Of a stretch of DNA of 10,808 nucleotides, positions 5,163 to 10,808 are shown one piece after another (within the stretch, counting starts at the first letter, position 1; each line of letters opens with the position of its first letter). The notes beneath the pieces were generated by a model. It worked only from the letters and a program-made list of their open reading frames with translations, made no database searches and was not told the origin of the DNA. The DNA lies in NCBI GenBank assembly GCA_900752535.1, contig CAADVV010000094.1, positions 1 to 10,808 on the forward strand, in the 5' to 3' direction. Position numbers and translations under genes: made by a program. The stretch comes from Bacteroidales bacterium. Its GTDB lineage: Bacteria > Bacteroidota > Bacteroidia > Bacteroidales > Muribaculaceae.

Positions 5163-8081
5163 GACGATGTAGAATCCGCGGGCGAGGTCGTCGATGACGG
5201 TGACGCCCGCTCCGACGCGGCGTGTCATGATGCAGCCGTCGGGCGTGGCTATCGTGATACATGTCTCGCTGTCAGATTCGACAGTTAGACGGTGCCCGGC
5301 GACGCTGATGCGCGGCGAGGCCGTCAGTGTCCAGGTGTCGATGGCTGTGGTCTTGTTGCCGTCGGCGTCATATGTTGACTGGTCTTCGAGGTTGAGGTCG
5401 CCTGTCTGATTATTGCCGTTGTTGCTGAAGATGACCATGGGTTTCTTCATGCTGACGTTGGCGAGGGTGAATTTGTAGCAGTCGGCGGCGCGGCTGACGG
5501 TCTCGGTCATCTGTGTGCCGGGCCATTTGCCGGCATATTCGCGGTTGCCGTCACCATCATCCCAGATGTAGACATGGACTGTGGGCCAATTAGCGGTGTT
5601 GTTGAAATAGAACGTGTAGGTCATAGTCTCAACCGGCTCTTCGGGCTCGACGGGGTCGGGACGGTTTTCGCCGTTTGTGGGGATGATTCTGACAGGTGTT
5701 TTTGAGTCGGCTTTGTAGTATCCGCCGTTGACCCAGGTCATCTCACCCGTCTGGCCGCCGTTTCCACTGAAGATTAAGAGAGTGCCTTCGTCGGGAATTT
5801 CTCCGGCCTTGTTGTAGCTCCATTTCCATATATTATTGCCGAGAGGAGTGGCTGCCTGTCCGGGCCAAGAATATCCTGTGTAGTTCGTGCCGCCATTCCA
5901 TACCCAGGCCATCATGTTGCCATTCCAATTGCTTGAGTTTTCAAAGAATACGGCATATTCGTCGTCATAGCGGAACGGCTCGACGGGGTCTTCGGGTTCT
6001 TCGGGTTCGACGGGTCCTACAACCTCGTTGTCGCGCTTCGTTTCGGTGTCGAGAGGCTCGGTCTCGGTGACGTATTCACTCTGACGGTCAGGGGCAGGCG
6101 AGGAGTCATAGAGATACTTGCCGTCCTCGCCGACTTTGCCGGGCGCTTTGGTCTTGGCAGTGTTGAGCACATAGACGCGCATGTTCCCCTCACCGGAGCA
6201 TGAGGCCGTCAGTGTGCCGTTAGTGACCGTCTGTGTCTTGCCGGTGATGGCGTCGGTATAGGTGCCGGTTTCAATGCCTGTGCATGTGGCGTTTCCGCCG
6301 ATTGTGACGAGGACATAGGAGTCTGTCGCAGAGTCGGTGTAGCGGCGCTTGAAGGCAATGTGTCCCGAGCAGCCCTCGGTTGAATACTGACCTTTGCGCA
6401 GGGCGGGGATGGCTGCACGCAGGCGGTTGAGGCGCTGTATGTGGAGCGCCAGCGGATGACTGAGTGTGGCGGCCATGTTGCCGGTGGCTCCCGTGTAGTC
6501 GGCAAAGTCGCTGACGCGGACGTCGCCGTCGATATATCCGCCGAAATAGGCGCGGCCGGTGTTTTTCAGCGCTGTGTTGGCTCCGTTGTCAATCACACAT
6601 CCTTTCTTGAACTCGATTTCCGAGCCATAGTAGATACACGGAATGCCGCGGAAGGTGAACATCAGGTCGAGATTTGACGCCCATGTTGACTGCGAGCCGG
6701 CAAAACGCTGGTTCTCGGGTGCGCCGTCGGGTGCATAGTCGTGCGAGTCGACATAGGTGACGTTGTATGTGGCGTCGTTATAGAGCTTGTCGCCGCCGCG
6801 GACACCCCATGCCTCGGAGGTCGAGCAGAAGTTCCAGTGCATCGGAAAGTCGATGACGCTGAGACCTGAGTAGCGTGAGTGGTCAGGCGTATGATAGGCG
6901 TTGCCGTTGAGCAGGGCGTTGTTGCTTTCGGGCATACCGCTGTCGTCGAGATAGTCGTCGCCCTGGGCCGTCACCGAGGTGGCGTTGACGTGGTCACCGC
7001 GTGTGCCTCTTTCCACTACGACGTTGTCCCATGATGTTTCGGAGTAGTCCCAGCGATAATCTTTCTCCTCTTTCCAGGTGTAGAAATAGGGCGAGCACAC
7101 CTCGTGGTTGCGGTAGGTGACATTGCGCTCGCGGGCGCAAACCTCTCCGAACATGAAGAACGGACCTCCGTTGCGTTTAGACTTATATCTCTCGGCAAGT
7201 TCCTCAAACTGAGGTATGAAGGCGTTGTTGAAGGTCAGGCGCGCGATGTGTCCCGACGTGTCGATGCGGAATCCGTCGACACCCATTTCGATGAACTTGC
7301 CGTAGCAGTTGACCAGGTAGTTGGATACACGCGGATTCTCGGTGTTGAGGTCGACGCAGTCGCCTGCAATCTGGCCCCACCATCGCGACGGGTCGTCCCA
7401 GTTCCATTCGTTGGCAACGTGGTGATAGGAGTTGTGTTTGTCGTGGTTCTGTCCGTCCTCGTTTTTCATGGCAGCGATGCGCAGGTCGAAAGCTTTTGGC
7501 GAGTTCAGGTCATAGTCCTCGGGCAGCACGCTGTTGGGGTGAAGCTTCATTGACTTGACCACGTTTGATAGGTTGGTTGAATAGTCCTTCTCAAACATCG
7601 GGCAGAGATAGTTCTCGCCGAAATTGCCGGTGTGCTGGAGCACGATGTCGAGCACCACTTTCATGCCGCGGTTATGGGCGGCTGTGATGAGGTCCTGAAA
7701 CTTGCAATCCTCGCTTTCGTAGCGCGGGTCGACCTTAGAGAAGTTGAAGGCATGATAGCCATGATAGTCGAGACCAGAGGCGTTTTCGACGACGGGCGTA
7801 ATCCATACGGTGGTGAATCCTAACGCCTTGATGTAGTCGAGCTTCTCAATCAGGCCTTTGAAGTCACCGCGCCATTCGGGGTCGTTGACATTCAGTTTGC
7901 CGTCCCAGCAGTAGGTGTTGTTTGACGGGTCGCCATCATAAAAACGGGTTGTCATGGCGAAATAGATCGTTTCGTCGCGGAAGTCATTGCGGGCTCCCAC
8001 AAACGTGGCCGCGTAGGCCGACGGCGCGACGACACATGCTGACACAATAGTGCCTGTCAGCGCTTTACACAGTTTTTTCAC
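5139..8081 (-). CDS. Secreted GH13 alpha-amylase with two CBM26-like starch-binding modules
   Basis: This 980-residue endo-acting glucanase probably hydrolyses alpha-1,4 links of starch or glycogen outside the cytoplasm. GH13 landmarks in order are a Ca-site-like DGDPSNN (49-55), YHGYHAFNF (106-114), region I DIVLQH (145-150), region II GFRIDTSGH with nucleophile D274, region III FGEV with acid/base E313, and region IV YVDSHD with D448. The catalytic triad is complete. Residues 149 (Q) and 446 (S) replace the usual Asn. After the barrel and a beta domain (to about 645), PEP-rich linkers (690-703, 808-818) separate two modules (about 705-790 and 820-905). Each has an NW, a WPG and an IFS..GxxQTG motif as in family 26 starch-binding domains. 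The last 55 residues form a short tail ending GFYIVNGLKVVL. The signal peptide (1-24, cut after AYA) also contains VSAC at 13-16, a possible lipobox. Start is GTG; an in-frame TAA two codons upstream excludes anything longer. Confidence 0.95.
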   Translation of the reverse strand: MKKLCKALTGTIVSACVVAPSAYAATFVGARNDFRDETIYFAMTTRFYDGDPSNNTYCWDGKLNVNDPEWRGDFKGLIEKLDYIKALGFTTVWITPVVENASGLDYHGYHAFNFSKVDPRYESEDCKFQDLITAAHNRGMKVVLDIVLQHTGNFGENYLCPMFEKDYSTNLSNVVKSMKLHPNSVLPEDYDLNSPKAFDLRIAAMKNEDGQNHDKHNSYHHVANEWNWDDPSRWWGQIAGDCVDLNTENPRVSNYLVNCYGKFIEMGVDGFRIDTSGHIARLTFNNAFIPQFEELAERYKSKRNGGPFFMFGEVCARERNVTYRNHEVCSPYFYTWKEEKDYRWDYSETSWDNVVVERGTRGDHVNATSVTAQGDDYLDDSGMPESNNALLNGNAYHTPDHSRYSGLSVIDFPMHWNFCSTSEAWGVRGGDKLYNDATYNVTYVDSHDYAPDGAPENQRFAGSQSTWASNLDLMFTFRGIPCIYYGSEIEFKKGCVIDNGANTALKNTGRAYFGGYIDGDVRVSDFADYTGATGNMAATLSHPLALHIQRLNRLRAAIPALRKGQYSTEGCSGHIAFKRRYTDSATDSYVLVTIGGNATCTGIETGTYTDAITGKTQTVTNGTLTASCSGEGNMRVYVLNTAKTKAPGKVGEDGKYLYDSSPAPDRQSEYVTETEPLDTETKRDNEVVGPVEPEEPEDPVEPFRYDDEYAVFFENSSNWNGNMMAWVWNGGTNYTGYSWPGQAATPLGNNIWKWSYNKAGEIPDEGTLLIFSGNGGQTGEMTWVNGGYYKADSKTPVRIIPTNGENRPDPVEPEEPVETMTYTFYFNNTANWPTVHVYIWDDGDGNREYAGKWPGTQMTETVSRAADCYKFTLANVSMKKPMVIFSNNGNNQTGDLNLEDQSTYDADGNKTTAIDTWTLTASPRISVAGHRLTVESDSETCITIATPDGCIMTRRVGAGVTVIDDLARGFYIVNGLKVVL

Positions 8082-8163
8082 GGGTTAAATGATGAAATTA
8101 AAGTAAGTATGATATATAGAAATAAGTAGACCGGGCGCGCTCAAAAGCGGGCTTTCGTCGCCG

Positions 8164-8171
8164 CAAAGTTA
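8164..8171 (-). promoter_or_regulatory. Probable amylase promoter, -7 box
   Basis: The minus strand reads TAACTTTG, an exact TAnnTTTG match, 82 bases upstream of the GTG start. That implies an untranslated leader of about 75 bases. The region upstream is a T/A-rich run with no clear -33 TTG at 18-21 bases, which would fit a promoter that needs an activator. Confidence 0.55.
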
Positions 8172-8233
8172 ATTAAAAAATTTAACACTTCGCCGCTCCT
8201 TTCCGCAAAAATCCGTCGCCTTGTCATTCGGAA

Positions 8234-8251
8234 AGTGCCGGTGAGTGCCGG
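8234..8251. promoter_or_regulatory. Candidate operator: tandem AGTGCCGG
   Basis: AGTGCCGG occurs at 8234-8241 and 8244-8251, ten bases apart, so both copies face the same side of the helix. The pair lies 63-80 bases upstream of the amylase -7 box, a common activator position. Whether the nearby TPR/HTH regulator binds here is inference. Confidence 0.3.
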
Positions 8252-8267
8252 AGTTTATACGTCGTGA

Positions 8268-8283
8268 AGTCGCATCCGCGACT
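8268..8283. promoter_or_regulatory. Perfect inverted repeat AGTCGC-N4-GCGACT
   Basis: A six-base perfect inverted repeat with a four-base spacer lies about 100 bases upstream of the amylase -7 box and 115 bases upstream of the helicase -7 box. No T-tract follows on either strand, so it is more like a dimer-binding site than a terminator. Confidence 0.25.
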
Positions 8284-8397
8284 GGATATGAAGATTTTGT
8301 CAAAAATAGTACATAATAATGACTTCTGTTAAAATCGCATAAATCCGCCAGTCGGAGAATTATAGTTTGAGGGAACGGATTTGTGCGCCGGATCTGT

Positions 8398-8405
8398 TAA
8401 CTTTG
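8398..8405 (+). promoter_or_regulatory. Probable hrpB promoter, -7 box
   Basis: TAACTTTG matches TAnnTTTG and lies 19 bases before the ATG at 8425, implying a leader of about 13-15 bases. TTTG motifs upstream (8380-8383 and 8366-8369) are at 14 and 28 bases rather than the usual 19-21, so the -33 element is unclear. Confidence 0.5.
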
Positions 8406-8424
8406 CATTGTAATTTTAATCTGG

Positions 8425-10808
8425 ATGGTAAATATCGGACAGGAATATATTGAGGCGCTCCCCGTCGGAGAGATTGCGGCCGGCGTCAATGCGTCGCTCG
8501 CAGACAACAGCCGCCTCGTTGTCACCGGTCCTCCGGGGTCGGGCAAGTCGACACTTCTGCCGCTGACTATCGCCTCGGCTTTTGTCGAGGGGCGTATTGT
8601 CATGCTTGAACCGCGGCGCGCGGCTGCCCGTCAGATAGCCATGAGGATGGCTGATATGATTGGCGAGAGGGTAGGAGAGACCGTCGGCTATGTCATGCGC
8701 TTCGAGACGAAGATGTCGGCTTCGACGCGTATTCTTGTCGTCACCGAGGGCGTCATGGAGCGTATGCTGGTCGATGCCCCGACGCTCGACGGTGTCGGTG
8801 TGGTTATTTTTGACGAATTTCATGAGCGTAGTCTGACGAGTGACCTGACGCTTGCTCTGACCCTTGAGGCTCAGAATGTGCTGCGACCCGACCTCAGAAT
8901 AGTCCTCATGTCCGCCACCATCGACACCGACGCTCTCTGTCGCGAACTGAAGGCTCCCGTCATCGGGGCGCGCGGAAAGATGTATGATGTCCGTATCATC
9001 CACAGTGACGATGACACCGACCCGGCCGACTGTGTCGGCGCCGTGGCTTCGGCCGTTGTTCGCGCATGCCGTGAGCAGCAGGGCAACGTGCTGGCTTTTC
9101 TGCCCGGCCAGGGTGAGATTGTCAGATGTGCCGACCTTGTGGCCCGGGCGATGCCTGACGCTGTTGTCATGCCGCTCTACGGAATGCTCCCTGCCGCCGA
9201 GCAATACCGCGCCCTCGAATATAATCCGGCGGGACGCCGCAAGATTGTACTGGCGACGCCCATAGCTGAGACGTCGCTGACCATCGGCGGAATCACCGCT
9301 GTGGTCGATTCGGGACTGTGCCGTTCGGTGAGATTCGAGCCTTCGACCGGTCTGTCAAGGCTGGTGACCGAGCGCATCACGCTCGACATGGCGCGCCAGA
9401 GGGCCGGACGCGCCGGACGCCTCGCTCCCGGCGTCTGCTACCGTCTCTGGACACGTGCGACCGAACACCGTATTAAGGAGGCGCGCACCCCCGAGATACT
9501 CGAAGCCGACCTGAGCGCAATGGTGCTCGATATTGCCGCATGGGGCGGAGGACGGGCCGAGACACTGCCATGGCTGACGCCGCCTCCCGCGCGCCATCTC
9601 ACCGAAGCGCGGAGACTGTTGACGATGCTCGGAGCACTGGACAGCGACGGCCTCATAACTTCTCACGGACGTCGCTTATCTGCCATGCCATGCCATCCGC
9701 GCATAGCCAATATGCTCGTCAACGCCGACGACCGTCTGAAAGCGCTCGGGGCCGACATTGCCGCCCTGCTTGAGGAGAAGGACCCCGTTAACGACGAGAA
9801 TGACGCCGACATCAATACGCGCATAGATATGCTCAGACAGCTACGCCGCCGCGGACCGGACGCCGGAAGCGCACTGTGGCGCCGCATCATGCGTGTGGCC
9901 GAGCAATATCGACGTATGGCCCGATGCAGTGAGGACAACACGCCCGTAGACCCGGCCGACACCGGGCGGTTGCTTGCGTCCGCCTATCCCGAGCGTGTGG
10001 CCATGCGTCTCAGCGACGGCGTCTACCGCATTCCCGGCGGCGAGAATGTCCGTCTCAACGACGCCGACAATCTGACATGCCACGACCTCCTGGCCATAGC
10101 GTCGATGGGGCGTCGCGTCTTTCTGGCGTCGCCCGTGAATCGCGAGACGCTGCTGAAGATGTCTGTGGCGCACGACAATGTCTCGTGGAACAGCCGCGAG
10201 GGGCGGCTTGTGGCGCGTCGCGAGATGCGTATAGGTGTGCTGGTCATCGCCACGCAGTCTCTCGAGAACCCCGACCACGACCTGATGGTGGCTACCATAG
10301 CCCGTGCGGCTGTCAAGGAGGGACGCTCGATGTTCGACTTCGGCGACGACGTGACGCGACTCCTCGAGCGCATAGCCACCGTCGTGAGGTGGCATCCCGA
10401 GTTGGGTCTGCAAGAGATGACCGTAAGCTCGCTCCTCGAGACTGCGCCCGATTGGCTTCCGCTCTATATCGGGCGTGCCACGACGGTCCAGGAGCTCCGC
10501 AAAATTGATATATGCGCAGTCATCAGCGGCCTGGTCGGCTATGAGGCGATGGCCGAGGTCGACCGTGTGGCGCCGCCCCCCCTGCGACTCCCCGGAGGCC
10601 GCAACGTCAGGATAGACTATCGTCAGGGCAGCGAGCTCCCGGTTGTCAGCGCCCGTCTCCAGGACTGTCTCGGCCTCTATGATACGCCACGTCTTGACGG
10701 CGGACAGCGGCCCGTGCTGATGGAGCTGCTGTCGCCCGGCTTTAAGCCCGTTCAGCTTACTCAGGACCTGCGGGGATTCTGGACCGGAACATACTTCGAG
10801 GTGCGCAA
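8425..10808 (+). CDS. hrpB: ATP-dependent DExH helicase, HrpB type, C-terminus missing
   Basis: This is a nucleic-acid-dependent ATPase of the DEAH/RHA superfamily 2 group; HrpB proteins are cytoplasmic and their physiological role is poorly known. The visible 794 codons carry Walker A GPPGSGKST (35-43), PRRAAARQ (motif Ia), TEGVMER (Ib), DEFHER (130-135, motif II), SAT (motif III), ATPIAETSLTI (motif V) and QRAGRAGR (325-332, motif VI). They are followed by the helical region and the HrpB-specific C-terminal domain. The sequence ends at SPGFKPVQLTQDLRGFWTGTYFEVR. In the family this block is followed by only about 15-30 residues (RKDMRGRYPKHPWP-like), so almost the whole gene is present. DEFH instead of DEAH is common in HrpB. 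Codon use is GC-rich like purL. The start is ATG 8425, since LPVGEIAAGV aligns with the usual beginning of the family. Confidence 0.95.
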   Translation, partial: MVNIGQEYIEALPVGEIAAGVNASLADNSRLVVTGPPGSGKSTLLPLTIASAFVEGRIVMLEPRRAAARQIAMRMADMIGERVGETVGYVMRFETKMSASTRILVVTEGVMERMLVDAPTLDGVGVVIFDEFHERSLTSDLTLALTLEAQNVLRPDLRIVLMSATIDTDALCRELKAPVIGARGKMYDVRIIHSDDDTDPADCVGAVASAVVRACREQQGNVLAFLPGQGEIVRCADLVARAMPDAVVMPLYGMLPAAEQYRALEYNPAGRRKIVLATPIAETSLTIGGITAVVDSGLCRSVRFEPSTGLSRLVTERITLDMARQRAGRAGRLAPGVCYRLWTRATEHRIKEARTPEILEADLSAMVLDIAAWGGGRAETLPWLTPPPARHLTEARRLLTMLGALDSDGLITSHGRRLSAMPCHPRIANMLVNADDRLKALGADIAALLEEKDPVNDENDADINTRIDMLRQLRRRGPDAGSALWRRIMRVAEQYRRMARCSEDNTPVDPADTGRLLASAYPERVAMRLSDGVYRIPGGENVRLNDADNLTCHDLLAIASMGRRVFLASPVNRETLLKMSVAHDNVSWNSREGRLVARREMRIGVLVIATQSLENPDHDLMVATIARAAVKEGRSMFDFGDDVTRLLERIATVVRWHPELGLQEMTVSSLLETAPDWLPLYIGRATTVQELRKIDICAVISGLVGYEAMAEVDRVAPPPLRLPGGRNVRIDYRQGSELPVVSARLQDCLGLYDTPRLDGGQRPVLMELLSPGFKPVQLTQDLRGFWTGTYFEVR

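Larger units (their letters stand above)
8082..8424. other. Divergent promoter region between amylase and helicase genes
   Basis: This 343-base gap has no convincing ORF or RNA gene. It holds the two -7 boxes described separately. The amylase leader (roughly 8082-8158) is AT-rich near the GTG and contains a small CGCT/AGCG hairpin at 8139-8150. Between the promoters lie a tandem repeat (8234-8251) and an inverted repeat (8268-8283). The stretch 8290-8380 is AT-leaning with nothing recognisable. Confidence 0.7.

Noticed and set aside
8416..9204. A 262-codon open frame on the minus strand opposite the helicase
   Set aside because: It is antisense to conserved HrpB motifs in GC-rich DNA, where third-position bias keeps the opposite frame open. 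It shows no recognisable domain.

Overview
The window looks like a chromosomal segment from the phylum Bacteroidota, probably order Bacteroidales. All five genes have a match to the Bacteroidota -7 promoter box TAnnTTTG just upstream. No start codon is preceded by a strong Shine-Dalgarno sequence. Two secreted proteins end in short C-terminal domains resembling those of the type IX secretion family, and a membrane-anchored TPR/LuxR-type regulator sits beside a starch-active enzyme. The GC-rich housekeeping genes would suit a Muribaculaceae-like gut lineage, but that finer placement is a guess.

Layout. Positions 1-837 (minus) hold the N-terminal 279 codons of purL (purine synthesis), cut by the window edge. 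Positions 1022-3190 (minus) encode a secreted protein of unknown function whose base composition changes sharply along its length. Positions 3354-5045 (plus, divergent from the previous gene) encode an inner-membrane TPR protein with a cytoplasmic helix-turn-helix. Positions 5139-8081 (minus, convergent with the regulator) encode a large secreted GH13 alpha-amylase with two starch-binding modules. A 343-base divergent promoter region follows. Positions 8425-10808 (plus) hold nearly all of an HrpB-type DExH helicase, cut at its C-terminus.

How they may work together. The middle three genes form a plausible small unit: a membrane sensor-regulator flanked by two exported proteins, one of which degrades starch or glycogen. 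The regulator resembles SusR-type starch regulators in architecture, and the amylase is the obvious candidate target. No susC/susD-like pair is present, so this is not a standard polysaccharide utilisation locus within the window. purL and hrpB are housekeeping flanks with no evident link.

The most unusual structure is a roughly 100-base gene-end cassette present behind both exported-protein genes. It comprises the last codons and stop, a small hairpin, and a near-identical terminator. One copy has lost its own gene and now sits, out of frame, behind a different one. I do not see a clearly new biological system; the cassette and the regulator/amylase pairing are the best leads.
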